Numbered from the stretch's first letter, positions 8,689-17,756 are shown. The stretch is DNA of 64,000 nucleotides from Larkinella terrae (GCF_009668025.1 NZ_WJXZ01000009.1:372001-436000), one strand, 5' to 3'. Program-made: numbers and translations. Notes: generated by a model not told the origin, from the letters alone.

Positions 8689-8870
8689 AAAACTTTCGGT
8701 CCGCGCTGGCGGCTTCTGAGGTAATTTCGTTGGTTAAAAGACAAAAGTGGGTAAGATTCTCCGAATTAAAACCGGGCTTTTCTCTTTTCTGCAAAATACT
8801 TTCTCCAACTAAATCCGAGACATGATACAGTGCTTCCCGAAAATGAACCTTCAGGGCCGGTAATTTACCT

Positions 8871-8878
8871 TACTTTTG
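8871..8878 (+). promoter_or_regulatory. TAnnTTTG -7 box abutting the helicase start
   Basis: TACTTTTG matches the Bacteroidota -7 consensus and ends only four bases before the ATG at 8883. If it is used, the transcript would be leaderless or nearly so. No matching -33 TTTG is present about 20 bp upstream, so the call is tentative. Confidence 0.35.
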
Positions 8879-8882
8879 CGGT

Positions 8883-10211
8883 ATGGAAACCAATTTAGAT
8901 CTTTCGCCCATTCTGGCGAACCTGGGAATTGCGGCTTTAAACCCGATGCAAACCGAAGCGCGGGAAGCGATCGTTCGGGAGAAAGCCGTACTGTTGCTCG
9001 CTCCGACCGGTTCCGGGAAAACCTTGGCGTTTCTGTTACCCGTACTTCAATTGCTCAAATCGGACCAAAAAAACGTTCAGTGCCTGATCCTGGCGCCCAC
9101 CCGCGAACTGGCGTTGCAGATTGAGCACGTCTGGAAAAAAATGGGAACGGGTTACAAGGTCAACGTTTGCTACGGCGGGCATCCAATGGCAACCGAAATC
9201 CAGAATCTGAGCAATCCACCGGCGGTTTTGATCGGTACACCGGGTCGCATTGCCGATCACCTCGACCGCAACACCTTCGATCCGGGTGGCATTCACGCGC
9301 TGGTGCTCGACGAATTCGACAAATCCCTGGAACTCGGTTTTCAGGAGCAAATGGCGTTCATCATCGGCGGTTTGCGGTCGCTGAGCAAACGCGTCCTGGT
9401 TTCGGCCACTGCCGGAATTTCCATCCCGGATTTCACGGGGGTTCGTTCGCCCGTGAAACTGGATTTTATTTCCGACGATGATCGAGCTAACCTACTGACA
9501 ATCAAAGCGGTTTTTTCGGAGGAGAAAGACAAAACCAATACCCTGTTCCGGCTGATCTGTTCGCTGGATTCCGAAGCAGCGCTGATTTTTTGTAACCACC
9601 GCGATACCGCCGAGCGGACGAGTGCATTCCTGAACGAATTGGGGATTTATGCCGCTTTTTACCACGGCGGCATGGAGCAGGATGATCGCGAGCGGGCCCT
9701 GATCCAGTTCCGGAATGGCAGCATTAATTATCTCATTACGACGGATTTAGCCGCACGTGGGCTCGACATTCCCGAAATGAAATACGTCATTCACTTTCAG
9801 CTGCCGCTGCACGAACACGAGTTTCTGCACCGCAACGGCCGGACGGCCCGGATGCAAGCGTCCGGAACGGCCTATGTCCTGCTCAGCCGCGACGAAGAAC
9901 GCCCCCGGTATTTGCCCGAATCGCTCGAAGAATTCAGCATTCCGGCCAGAAAACCGCTGCCCGAACCGCCCCGTTTTCAGACCATTTACATCAGTGGCGG
10001 TCGAAAAAATAAACTCAACAAAATCGATATTGTCGGTTTTTTTTCCCAGAAAGGCGGGCTCGAAAAAGGCGATCTGGGCCTGATCGAAGTCAAGGATTTT
10101 GTCTCCTTCGCGGCCGTCCGGAAGTCGAAAGTCCCAAGCCTTCTGGCCAAAATCAAGGACGAAAAAATGAAAGGGAAAAGGTATAAGATTGAAGTAGCGA
10201 GGGGGGAATGA
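8883..10211 (+). CDS. DEAD-box ATP-dependent RNA helicase, DbpA-like
   Basis: This 442-residue helicase has all motifs: Q motif around NPMQTEA, Walker A APTGSGKT (40-47), APTRELALQ, TPGR, motif II DEFD (143-146) in place of DEAD, SAT (174-176), TDLAARGLDIP and HRNGRTAR. Residues from about 370 resemble the C-terminal RNA-binding domain of DbpA (GFFSQKGGLEKGDLGLIEV, then AAVRKSKVPSLL). In E. coli that domain binds hairpin 92 of 23S rRNA during 50S assembly, so a ribosome-assembly role is a reasonable inference. The DEFD variant keeps the acidic residues needed for ATP hydrolysis. The stop codon lies inside a perfect hairpin. Confidence 0.92.
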   Translation: METNLDLSPILANLGIAALNPMQTEAREAIVREKAVLLLAPTGSGKTLAFLLPVLQLLKSDQKNVQCLILAPTRELALQIEHVWKKMGTGYKVNVCYGGHPMATEIQNLSNPPAVLIGTPGRIADHLDRNTFDPGGIHALVLDEFDKSLELGFQEQMAFIIGGLRSLSKRVLVSATAGISIPDFTGVRSPVKLDFISDDDRANLLTIKAVFSEEKDKTNTLFRLICSLDSEAALIFCNHRDTAERTSAFLNELGIYAAFYHGGMEQDDRERALIQFRNGSINYLITTDLAARGLDIPEMKYVIHFQLPLHEHEFLHRNGRTARMQASGTAYVLLSRDEERPRYLPESLEEFSIPARKPLPEPPRFQTIYISGGRKNKLNKIDIVGFFSQKGGLEKGDLGLIEVKDFVSFAAVRKSKVPSLLAKIKDEKMKGKRYKIEVARGE

Positions 10212-10275
10212 CCATTGACGATGGACGATCGACCATTGCCAAAAGCCGATGGTCGATCGTCCATCGTCAATGGTC
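10210..10275. repeat. Perfect 27-bp inverted repeat between convergent genes
   Basis: The 27 nt at 10210-10236 (GACCATTGACGATGGACGAT and on) are exactly complementary to 10249-10275, with a 12-nt loop. It overlaps the helicase stop codon by two bases and ends five bases before the serine hydrolase stop, so it is placed to terminate both convergent transcripts. The arm itself is built of near-palindromic subwords (CCATTGACGATGG, CGATCG). Confidence 0.85.
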
Positions 10276-10280
10276 AACAA

Positions 10281-11840
10281 TCACTTTCTCCCAAACTCCA
10301 GATCGTGGAAGTCGTAGCTGAAGTCGGTCAGGGGCGAGATGGCTTTCATTTTCATGGAAACCGGTTTTCCTTCATAATCGAGCCCGAACATTACAAAGGC
10401 GTCGGCTTCCAGGCTACGGTCGTTCCATTTCACGACAAACGTATTGCCTTTGTAAAAGTATAATTCGCCCGTCAGGCGAGGAGAACGTTTGGCTGCAAAC
10501 AGAAGTCGGTCATTTTTAACGGCAATGGAAACGTCGCCAAGCCAGTTGTCGTGGTAGGTTCCGGCGTAAAAATTCAGATCCGGCTTGGCTGCGCTCTTTT
10601 GCGCTTCGACTACTTTCCTGACCTCATCTGTAACTTTATCGGCACTGGCGGTATTTTCGCGCAATCGATCGCTGTATTCCTTTACCCGGTCGGTTCCGGT
10701 GATGCCGAAATAACTGTCCTTGATCTGGTTGGTGATGGACGTAAAAGCCGCTCCGGCCTGCTGATTGGTCAGTACGATAATGCCCAGTTTAAGTTCTGGC
10801 AGCAGCGTCACCTGCGTCACCATGCCGGGCAGTCCGCCGGTGTGCGTAACCTGTTTGTACCCTTTCACATCGCTCAGTCCCCAACCCAGGCCATAAGCAC
10901 TGAAGTGCGTGTTGTACGGACCCGGATTCCGGACGGGAATGATGGTTTGGGGCGTCCACATTTCGTCCTGGACTTTGGCGCTGAACAGGGTTTTGGACAA
11001 ACCGTCGCCGTATTTTCCGCCGTTGAGTTGCATGATCACCCACTTGCTCAAGTCGTTAATACTGCTGTTGATGCCTCCGGCCGAGTTGCCTACGTCGAGC
11101 CGGCCCCGTCGTACCGTCCGCAGTTTTCCCTCAATGACGGCGTGGGCATCAATTACATTTGATTTGTCTTTCAGTCGCGAAAACGACGCGGCACTCTTTT
11201 CCATCTGCAGCGGTTTCATAATCCGGGTTTCAACAAAATCTTCCCAGCTCTGGCCCGAAGCCCGTTTGACGACCTCGCCAGCCACCATGTATAGCAGATT
11301 GTCGTAATCGTATTTGGTCCGAAAACCGGAAACCTGTTTCAGATACCGGAGGTTATGAATGACATCCTTCAGGGTGAAATCGCTGGAATCGGGAAAAAAC
11401 ATCAGGTCGCCCGCGCCCAGGCCCAAACCGCTGCGGTGAGTCAGCAGATCGCGAATGGTAAAATCCTCGGTGACGTACGAATTATACAGCCGGAATTCCG
11501 GAATGTAATCGACGACTTTATCATCCCAATTCAGCTTGCCGTCGTCGATTAGAATGCCAAGCGTGGCCGCCGTAAACGCTTTGCTGTTGGAGGCAATACC
11601 AAACAGCGTGTTGGCATCCACTTTCTCCTTCGAGTGGATCGAGCGAATCCCATAGCCTTTGGAATGAATCACCTTTCCGTCTTTAACAACGGCGACCGCA
11701 ATGCCCGGCACCTCGAAGGTTTTTAAGGTCCGTTCGACCAGCTGATCGATTTGGGCCGAGGTAATGACCTGCGCAAAAACCGGCTTACAAAGTAAGGAAG
11801 ATACGAAAAATAGAGCGACGAATAGTAACGGTGATTTCAT
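10281..11840 (-). CDS. Serine hydrolase, class C beta-lactamase fold, with C-terminal DUF3471-like domain
   Basis: The start is the ATG at 11840, which opens a good signal peptide ending VFAQ; the open frame extends 11 codons upstream. In this numbering the protein has 519 residues, with the SxxK motif SNSK at 84-87 (catalytic Ser84, Lys87). A YDN in YDYDNLLY is the YxN motif, and HTGG replaces the KTG triad. The last 110 residues (from about DLNFYAGTYHD) form a lipocalin-like DUF3471-type domain. Such proteins are usually peptidases or esterases for D-amino-acid peptides rather than resistance enzymes. It stands alone in the minus direction. Confidence 0.88.
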   Translation of the reverse strand: MKSPLLFVALFFVSSLLCKPVFAQVITSAQIDQLVERTLKTFEVPGIAVAVVKDGKVIHSKGYGIRSIHSKEKVDANTLFGIASNSKAFTAATLGILIDDGKLNWDDKVVDYIPEFRLYNSYVTEDFTIRDLLTHRSGLGLGAGDLMFFPDSSDFTLKDVIHNLRYLKQVSGFRTKYDYDNLLYMVAGEVVKRASGQSWEDFVETRIMKPLQMEKSAASFSRLKDKSNVIDAHAVIEGKLRTVRRGRLDVGNSAGGINSSINDLSKWVIMQLNGGKYGDGLSKTLFSAKVQDEMWTPQTIIPVRNPGPYNTHFSAYGLGWGLSDVKGYKQVTHTGGLPGMVTQVTLLPELKLGIIVLTNQQAGAAFTSITNQIKDSYFGITGTDRVKEYSDRLRENTASADKVTDEVRKVVEAQKSAAKPDLNFYAGTYHDNWLGDVSIAVKNDRLLFAAKRSPRLTGELYFYKGNTFVVKWNDRSLEADAFVMFGLDYEGKPVSMKMKAISPLTDFSYDFHDLEFGRK

Positions 11841-12060
11841 AGTGAGAAGGTTGATGACCACTAAATATAGCAAATTAGCGGTTTTTTGTATTCGTCATGC
11901 CGACAAACCGTTCACATATCGCCACAACCGCCCGAGTACTATGCATAGCAAGGTAGCTCATTTCGCTATTCCTTTGAACCATCGCAACGACGAATCGTCA
12001 ATCAGCCGCAGTAGTCCAGAAAACAAAAGATACTAAAACAACTCCTAAACAACAAATACC

Positions 12061-12456
12061 ATGAAATCACTATTCGCATCCGCATTAATCGCTTTAACGT
12101 TAGGCGCTTCAACCGTGAGTTTTGCCAACGATCCCAACGTCGGCACCGAAAAAATCGCCACTTTCCAATCCGTCGTTTATCCGGTAATCAACAGCGCGAA
12201 AATCCGGGTTAACGTGAACAAAGCCAAAGGCAGTCGAATCCACGTTACCCTGAAAAACGAAGCGGGCGAAACGCTGGCCACGGAACAACTGAATAAAAGC
12301 ACCGAATCATCCGCCATCCGGTTTGACCTGGGTCAGCTGGAAGACGGTAATTACCAGGTCGAAGTGTCCGACGGTTTGAACAAACAGGTGAAAGAAGTCA
12401 AACTGCACACCACCGCCCCCGCCGTAGCGACAGAACGGCACATTGCCATGAATTAA
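12061..12456 (+). CDS. Small secreted protein of unknown function, beta-sandwich-like
   Basis: This protein has 131 residues. Residues 1-22 are a signal peptide ending SFA. The mature part alternates polar and hydrophobic residues in a pattern of six or seven beta strands (SAKIRVNVNKAKGSRIHVTL, then EDGNYQVEVSDGLNKQVKEV). This resembles the small secretion-system-associated or DUF3244-like sandwich domains common in cytophagal genomes. I do not recognise a named family, and no catalytic residues are evident. The gene is preceded by 220 bp without another gene and followed by a strong terminator. Confidence 0.7.
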   Translation: MKSLFASALIALTLGASTVSFANDPNVGTEKIATFQSVVYPVINSAKIRVNVNKAKGSRIHVTLKNEAGETLATEQLNKSTESSAIRFDLGQLEDGNYQVEVSDGLNKQVKEVKLHTTAPAVATERHIAMN

Positions 12457-12476
12457 TCCTATCCTGGGTGAGCATA

Positions 12477-12511
12477 AAAAAGAAGCCGAATGCAAAAGTC
12501 GGCTTCTTTTT
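12477..12511. terminator. Bidirectional rho-independent terminator
   Basis: AAAAAGAAGCCGA (12477-12489) and TCGGCTTCTTTTT (12499-12511) are perfectly complementary around a 9-nt loop, with T-runs in both directions. It serves the secreted protein ending at 12456 and the SDR gene ending at 12533. Confidence 0.9.
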
Positions 12512-12532
12512 AAGGAGCGGTTTCAGCCCATC

Positions 12533-13249
12533 TTATTTACCGCCGGGGCGCGATGGCCGAACTTCGATCTTGCTCGGCAGCGTCCGCGCGGGCATGTGAA
12601 TCAGGTCGGCGACAATCTGGCCGATGTCTTCGGGCTGGATTTTCCAGGCGTCTTTTTCGTTCGGTTCGTGGTTGTTGAAATACGACGCCACGGAGCCTGG
12701 CATGATCGTGCTCACTTTGATTCCTTCGCTGCGCAAGTCGAGCATCAGCGCCTGAGAAAAGCCGACCAGCCCGAATTTGCTGGCGTTGTAGGCCGTCCCG
12801 TTTTCGAAGAAGTTGGTGCCTGCCAGACTCGAGATGGTAATAAAATAGCCTTCCGATTCTTTCAAAGCGGATAAAGTAGCTTTGATGGAGTTGAAAACCC
12901 CGGTCAGATTGATGTCGATCGTTTCCTGCCACTGTTCGGGTGTCAGCGACTGAATGGGCGCAAAATGGCCAACACCGGCGTTGGCAATTACGTAATCCAG
13001 CCGTCCCCATTGCTGCAAAACCGCATCGACGGCCTGTTGCTGGGATGCCAGATCGCGTACGTCGGCGGCAAAACCGAGCGCAAAACCGGCCTTGATTTTA
13101 TTGAGTTCAGCCGCAGCTTTGTCTGCACCTTCCGCCGACCGGCTGGTGATGGCGACCCGAATTCCGTCTTTGATCAATACTTCGGCAATGCCGTAGCCAA
13201 TGCCTTTCGAACCGCCGGTGATGAGGGCGGTTTTGATAATTTCTGCCAT
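12533..13249 (-). CDS. SDR family NAD(P)-dependent oxidoreductase
   Basis: This is a classical short-chain dehydrogenase of 238 residues. The Rossmann motif TGGSKGIG is at 11-18, NAGVG at 90-94, catalytic Ser near 140-141, and YNASK gives Tyr154 and Lys158. SRS after the second strand (residues 36-38) suggests NADP(H) preference. The substrate cannot be read from the sequence; similarity to FabG-like carbonyl reductases is general. It is a single gene ending at a bidirectional terminator, and its start faces a divergent small exported protein across 171 bp. Confidence 0.88.
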   Translation of the reverse strand: MAEIIKTALITGGSKGIGYGIAEVLIKDGIRVAITSRSAEGADKAAAELNKIKAGFALGFAADVRDLASQQQAVDAVLQQWGRLDYVIANAGVGHFAPIQSLTPEQWQETIDINLTGVFNSIKATLSALKESEGYFITISSLAGTNFFENGTAYNASKFGLVGFSQALMLDLRSEGIKVSTIMPGSVASYFNNHEPNEKDAWKIQPEDIGQIVADLIHMPARTLPSKIEVRPSRPGGK

Positions 13250-13420
13250 GTTTCTGAAATAAATTTGTTACTAGTCAGCTTCCGTCTGCTGGTTTCATAA
13301 CCCGGAGATTTCGGGGAAAGTTTACGAGTGAACCCGATTATCAATTCACGAATCGAGAGAACAAATTTGCACTTCGTTACGTTTAAAAGGTATCGAATCG
13401 GGAATTTTCATCGAAGGTAT

Positions 13421-13792
13421 ATGAACAGACGGTTTGTCATATTGACGTGGTTGCTCCTGGTGGTGGCAGGATCGCTCGTTCAGGCAAAACCGGCGGTTCC
13501 CGCTTTTACCCCAGACCGTTCAACGGCTTCCTGCTTCAAATCGTCACATTTCGCATTTGCCCAACCCACCGATCATTTCTTTCCTTTAGAGTGGGTATTG
13601 CCAACGGACGATAATTCGTCCGGCAACGACCAGTCAACTGCATGCGGTTTTCCCAATGAATCCTATTTTAATCGGGGAAAATGGGTACTGGCATCGGAAA
13701 CGGCCGGTTTTCGTTCTGAGCCGTTCCACAAGGCTTACCGGTCAACTCCGCTCTTTGTTCTTTTCCACACCTGGAAGATTTTGTGCGGGTAA
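13421..13792 (+). CDS. Hypothetical exported protein
   Basis: I start at the ATG at 13421 (MNRRFVILTWLLL); the open frame extends 31 codons upstream without a better start. The 123-residue product has an N-terminal hydrophobic segment ending LVQA, so it is probably exported. The rest is rich in Phe, Ser and Thr and has three Cys, with no recognisable motif or repeat. It lies 90 bp before the glycine-rich protein and could share its transcript. CAAATTTG at 13362-13369 is one base off the -7 consensus and is 52 bp upstream. It may be real or a chance frame. Confidence 0.45.
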   Translation: MNRRFVILTWLLLVVAGSLVQAKPAVPAFTPDRSTASCFKSSHFAFAQPTDHFFPLEWVLPTDDNSSGNDQSTACGFPNESYFNRGKWVLASETAGFRSEPFHKAYRSTPLFVLFHTWKILCG

Positions 13793-13882
13793 TGATACCG
13801 ATTTTTTCCGCTGCTTAAACCGGAACTTGCATTAAATACATTGCTTACCATTTTAGTATTCATTTCATCCAATCGAATCGTC

Positions 13883-15262
13883 ATGAAAACGCTTTTTCAT
13901 GCCAATGGGATGGCTCCCCGGAAAACCACGATCAACCGTTGGGGTTTCCGCAGCAACGCATTGACAACCTTATTCATTCTGCTGAGTATTACGGTTTTCG
14001 GCCAGTCGAGCCGTCTGGAAACCCAGCAGGGTTTACTTAATTCCATCGCTCCCTACGATGCCGACATCCGGCAATCGATTCTCACCGCGGCCCAGTATAC
14101 GCAGGTGCTGACGCAACTGCAGGACGTTCGCGAAGACACGCGCTCCTCGTTCGAAAACCTGATCAGCGGATTTGATCGTAAAAAACAGGGCTGGTTTTAT
14201 GAGCTGACCCGGTATCCGGATCTGCTCCGGAAACTGGCGCAATCGCCGACCAATCTGAACCGCGATGCCATCGACCGGATGGTCCCAAATTCGGACGAAA
14301 ACCTGCATGATGCCGCCTGGCACCTGTACCGAAATCACAACCGCGATCTGGTCAAGGCCGATGAGCTGAACCAACGGGCCGACCAGTCGTTCGATCGCTT
14401 GATCAGTCCCTTTGACGGATCGACCCAGGCGGCTTTCCGGCAGTTGCTGAATTTCCCGGATGCGCTGGTGACGCTGACGAACAACATTGATTTGACAGCG
14501 CAGTTGGGAGAACAGTATGCCGCCAATCCGAGTGATCTGAATCAGCAACTGGCTTCGCTGCACGACAGTCTGGCCGTTCAGCACGATCGCGAGGTGGCCG
14601 ACTACAAACAGAAAATCGACGCCGACCCGCAGGCGGGTCGTGAACTCAATCAGGCCGCTCAGGCATTTGCGCAAACCAACGGATACATTCTTCCTCCGGC
14701 AGGTTACGCCGGAGGTATGATGTACGCGAACCCCTACTCCTACTGGTTTGGCTATCCGTACTGGTACGGTTCGCCACTCTGGTATCCCGGGGCTTACTGG
14801 GGCGGTTTTGGCCTTTCCTACGGACTGGGTGGTTTTGGATTGTACGGTTTTCCGGCGTTTGGTTTTAACAGCTGGTTCATTAACCGGGGCTATTACGCGT
14901 ATCCCTACCTCTACAACCGGTTCGGAGGTTATTACCGGGGCATGCGGTACAGCAACCGGTTTGTGCCAAGTTATCGGGGATACGTGGGCTCGGCCCGGCC
15001 GTATTTCCGGAATGGCATGATGAGCCGGGGCGGCTTTTACGGAGGTCGCGTTGGAGCCGGTGTTAATCGCTCCTACAGCCCCGGTGGCCGGGTTGGTGCC
15101 TACGGAGGCAATTGGGGCGGTCGCACCTACAGCGGTGGTGGCTTCCGGAATGGCGGAGGCAATTTTAACGGGGGCGGCTTCCGCAGTGGCGGTGGCAGTT
15201 TCCGCAGTGGCGGGGGCGGTTTTCATGGGGGCGGTGGTTTCCACGGAGGTGGTCGCCGATAA
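13883..15262 (+). CDS. Secreted protein with DUF3300-like N-terminal part and Gly/Tyr-rich tail
   Basis: I start at the ATG at 13883, preceded in frame by a TTG. The protein has 459 residues. A signal segment around 28-40 ends VFGQ. Residues about 45-265 are helical and charged, with repeated SAFD-like phrases (LISGFDRKKQGWFYELTRYP; LISPFDGSTQAAFRQLLNFP) that look like an internal duplication. Residues about 270-340 are aromatic and Gly-rich (YSYWFGYPYWYGS). The last 90 residues are almost only Gly, Arg, Ser, Phe, Asn and Tyr, ending in FHGGGG repeats. The layout resembles DUF3300-type proteins. The tail is probably disordered and may be sticky or structural; function is unknown. Confidence 0.75.
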   Translation: MKTLFHANGMAPRKTTINRWGFRSNALTTLFILLSITVFGQSSRLETQQGLLNSIAPYDADIRQSILTAAQYTQVLTQLQDVREDTRSSFENLISGFDRKKQGWFYELTRYPDLLRKLAQSPTNLNRDAIDRMVPNSDENLHDAAWHLYRNHNRDLVKADELNQRADQSFDRLISPFDGSTQAAFRQLLNFPDALVTLTNNIDLTAQLGEQYAANPSDLNQQLASLHDSLAVQHDREVADYKQKIDADPQAGRELNQAAQAFAQTNGYILPPAGYAGGMMYANPYSYWFGYPYWYGSPLWYPGAYWGGFGLSYGLGGFGLYGFPAFGFNSWFINRGYYAYPYLYNRFGGYYRGMRYSNRFVPSYRGYVGSARPYFRNGMMSRGGFYGGRVGAGVNRSYSPGGRVGAYGGNWGGRTYSGGGFRNGGGNFNGGGFRSGGGSFRSGGGGFHGGGGFHGGGRR

Positions 15263-15276
15263 GTTTCGTCCGCTAT

Positions 15277-15318
15277 AAACACAATCAGGAGCCCGCAAAG
15301 CTCCTGATTGTGTTTTTG
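15277..15318 (+). terminator. Rho-independent terminator of the glycine-rich protein gene
   Basis: AAACACAATCAGGAGC (15277-15292) pairs perfectly with GCTCCTGATTGTGTTT (15300-15315) around a 7-nt loop and continues into T residues. It begins 14 bp after the stop codon. Confidence 0.9.
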
Positions 15319-15401
15319 TCCAGCTGGAAAAATGCACAGAACCAGAAAAGTAATTACGATGGCCATTGGCCTTTTCCGGTTAGCAAACCATTTCTGTTTT
15401 T

Positions 15402-16169
15402 ATGAAGCTACTCGTTTCCTTCCTCTTCCTGACCGTGTTTAGTGCGCGATCCGCCTTCGCCCAAACCATCCCTTCTAAGGTTTATTCCTGGGAGAAGGCT
15501 CCGGTCGAGAAAAGGGGCGGTTTTGAGGATCGGACGATTGTGGAAGGCACGACGCGGGATTTCAACAATTTCAGCGTTCACGGCATCACAATTCCGCCGA
15601 ATCAGCCTTCCCGACCGGCTGAAATCCTGGAAGATGAAGCCATGATTATTGTCAAAACCGGTGAGCTGACGGTTTCACTCGGGAGCCGCATCAAAACCCT
15701 GGGGCCGGGCAGTGTCGTGCTGATCGTGCCCGGCGACGCCCACCGGCTGGAAAATAAAAGCTCGGCGCCGGTGACCTACCACGTCATGCGGTACACTTCC
15801 AAGGAGGTCCCGGACCTGGATCTGACCCGCATGGAAGGCGGTTCTTTCTGGGTCGACTGGAAAGATGTGGTGTACAAACCCAACACCAACGGCGGGCGTC
15901 GTAATATTTTTGACCAGTCTACCGTCATGTGCAAACGCTTCGAAATGCACGTGACGACGCTCAACGAGGGTTTATGGAGCCATCCGCCCCACACCCACCG
16001 GGCCGCCGAAATCCTGATGCTGATCGAAAATACCGCACAGGAAAGCATCGACGGCAAAATGCAATCGGCGCAGGTGGGCGACATTATTTTCCTGGAATCC
16101 AACGTTCCGCACGGCATTCTGAATACCGCCAAAGGCTCGTGTACCTATTTTGCGTTTCAGTTCGAGTAG
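15402..16169 (+). CDS. Secreted bicupin protein
   Basis: This 255-residue protein has a signal peptide ending AFAQ (about residue 21). Two cupin barrels follow. The first (about 50-130) has the fold pattern GITIPPNQPSR and GPGSVVLIVPGDAH but lacks the HxH metal pair. The second (about 180-255) has HPPHTHRAAE and NVPHG, giving the full His-His-Glu-His metal site. The arrangement resembles (S)-ureidoglycine aminohydrolase and related bicupins, but those are usually cytosolic in bacteria, so the substrate here is uncertain. The gene ends nine bases before the convergent MocR gene with no visible terminator. Confidence 0.8.
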   Translation: MKLLVSFLFLTVFSARSAFAQTIPSKVYSWEKAPVEKRGGFEDRTIVEGTTRDFNNFSVHGITIPPNQPSRPAEILEDEAMIIVKTGELTVSLGSRIKTLGPGSVVLIVPGDAHRLENKSSAPVTYHVMRYTSKEVPDLDLTRMEGGSFWVDWKDVVYKPNTNGGRRNIFDQSTVMCKRFEMHVTTLNEGLWSHPPHTHRAAEILMLIENTAQESIDGKMQSAQVGDIIFLESNVPHGILNTAKGSCTYFAFQFE

Positions 16170-16178
16170 CGGTTTTCC

Positions 16179-17648
16179 TCAACCGCGGGTCAGTTTCCGC
16201 AGAATCGCCACACTTTGTTCCAGCTCGGATTCGGTACTCGATGCAAAACCCAGTCGCGTGCTGTTGAGCCATTTCCCCGGCGGGTTGTGTGCCACGCCAT
16301 CCGACAGCATCAGCCCGGCGGTTTTTGCTTTTTGAGCCAGTTCCACCAGATTAATTTCCGGAGCAAATGTCGCCCAAACCGCCAGGCCGCCCTCGGGTTG
16401 ACTGAATTGTACCCCATCCGATAACTCATTGGTTACCAAAGAACAAAAATGAGCGCAACGTGCCGCATAGGTCTGGTGCGCTTTCTTCAGATGCCGTCTC
16501 ATGTCTCCGTTGCGAAACAATTGCCCAACGGCAAACTCCAGCATCGAGTCGCCCTGCCGGTCCATAATGCGTCGCAATCGGGCCATTTCGTCGATCACGG
16601 TTTCGGGCGCCACCACGTAGCCAATCCGGAATGCCGGAGCCACCGACTTGGACAACGAACCGATGTAAATCACCATGCGGTGCGGATCGGCGCTGGCCAA
16701 TGGCAAAATCGGCCGACGGAGGTAGTGAAACTCGTAATCGTAGTCATCTTCCAGAATCACAAAACCGTGTTGCCGACTCAGTTGCAGCAACCGAAGTCGC
16801 CGGTCGGGCGGGAGCGTAACCGTTGTCGGATAATGGTGGTGGGGCGTCACGTACACCAGCCGAACCGGGCGACGTTCGCAAATAACCGCTAACGCTTCCA
16901 CATCGATGCCGTGCTGATCGACCGGAATCGTCAGTAATTCCGCTCCGGCTTGTTGAAAATTCATATTGGCTCCCGACCAGTTGGTTTCGCCCACCACCGC
17001 AACATCACCCGGTTTCAGAATGGTTGAACTCGTCAGGTAAATCCCCATCATGCTCCCGCGCGAAATGAGAATATTGTCCGCCGTGGTTCGCAAGGCGCGG
17101 GTTTCATTCAGAAAAACCGATAGTTCCTCGCGCAAAAGCCGGTTGCCTTTGGGGTCGCCGTAACCGAAGTGCTGCTGCGGATTTCCCCAGCGGAAATAAC
17201 TGCGGTAGGCCCGGGCCAACTCGTCCATCGGAGCAAGCCGGATGTCGGGAAAACCGTCGTCCAGCCGCAATCCATCCGCCATCAGCAGCAAGGGTCGAAT
17301 CAGGTGCAGTTTTGGTGTAAAGGTAAAACCGGGCTGCTCGCTTACAGATTCACTATCAACCTCTTTCCCAATAAATTGCGGTCGAACCAGCGGCAAATGC
17401 GTGGCAACATACGTTCCACTTCCGGCCCGTGTTTCGAGCCATCCTTCCGCCAGCAACTCGTCGTAAGCTGCGATAACGGTTTTGCGATGCAGTTGAAGCA
17501 ATTCGGCCAGCTGCCGCGTTCCCGGCAATTTCTGACCGGCAGGCAACAACCCCTCATTGATGAGCCGGCGAAGTTGTTCGGCCACTTGCAGAAAAATCGA
17601 TGCATCGGCGGTTTTATCAATAACGATCAGCGTTTTCAGCGGAATCAT
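16179..17648 (-). CDS. MocR-type regulator (GntR wHTH fused to aminotransferase)
   Basis: This 489-residue fusion is typical of MocR/PdxR regulators. Residues about 15-82 form a GntR winged helix (LPGTRQLAELLQLHRKTVIA, then GSGTYVA). Residues about 115-489 form a fold-type I aminotransferase domain with ILEDDYDYEF (Asp near 302 for the PLP nitrogen) and SLSKS, where Lys334 would bind PLP. Members sense PLP or amino compounds and control divergent genes. The divergent neighbour is an FMN split-barrel protein of the PNP-oxidase superfamily. A perfect palindrome in the shared gap, overlapping this start codon, is a good operator. Confidence 0.92.
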   Translation of the reverse strand: MIPLKTLIVIDKTADASIFLQVAEQLRRLINEGLLPAGQKLPGTRQLAELLQLHRKTVIAAYDELLAEGWLETRAGSGTYVATHLPLVRPQFIGKEVDSESVSEQPGFTFTPKLHLIRPLLLMADGLRLDDGFPDIRLAPMDELARAYRSYFRWGNPQQHFGYGDPKGNRLLREELSVFLNETRALRTTADNILISRGSMMGIYLTSSTILKPGDVAVVGETNWSGANMNFQQAGAELLTIPVDQHGIDVEALAVICERRPVRLVYVTPHHHYPTTVTLPPDRRLRLLQLSRQHGFVILEDDYDYEFHYLRRPILPLASADPHRMVIYIGSLSKSVAPAFRIGYVVAPETVIDEMARLRRIMDRQGDSMLEFAVGQLFRNGDMRRHLKKAHQTYAARCAHFCSLVTNELSDGVQFSQPEGGLAVWATFAPEINLVELAQKAKTAGLMLSDGVAHNPPGKWLNSTRLGFASSTESELEQSVAILRKLTRG

Positions 17649-17696
17649 ACCGGACTACTTCTATTATAAAAACCGGAGGATTTACATAGTCCGGTA
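17648..17696. promoter_or_regulatory. Candidate MocR operator (perfect 10-bp inverted repeat)
   Basis: TACCGGACTA (17648-17657) and TAGTCCGGTA (17687-17696) are exact inverted repeats with a 29-nt spacer. The left arm overlaps the mocR start codon and the right arm sits just upstream of CAAATTTG (17703-17710), a near match to the -7 box of the divergent gene. Binding could therefore affect both genes. Confidence 0.65.
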
Positions 17697-17756
17697 AAGA
17701 TGCAAATTTGAAGTCTATTTTAAAACCGTATACTGAAAACAATAAACAACCTGCTT

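Noticed and set aside
10281-11840. Beta-lactamase resistance gene
   Set aside because: It has the class C fold, but HTG replaces KTG and a DUF3471-like domain follows, which points to a peptidase or esterase.
14033-15337. 434-codon open frame opposite the glycine-rich protein
   Set aside because: It is Ala/Thr-rich, antisense to a Gly-rich coding region, and its frame runs through the terminator hairpin at 15277-15318. The plus strand has the signal peptide and terminator.
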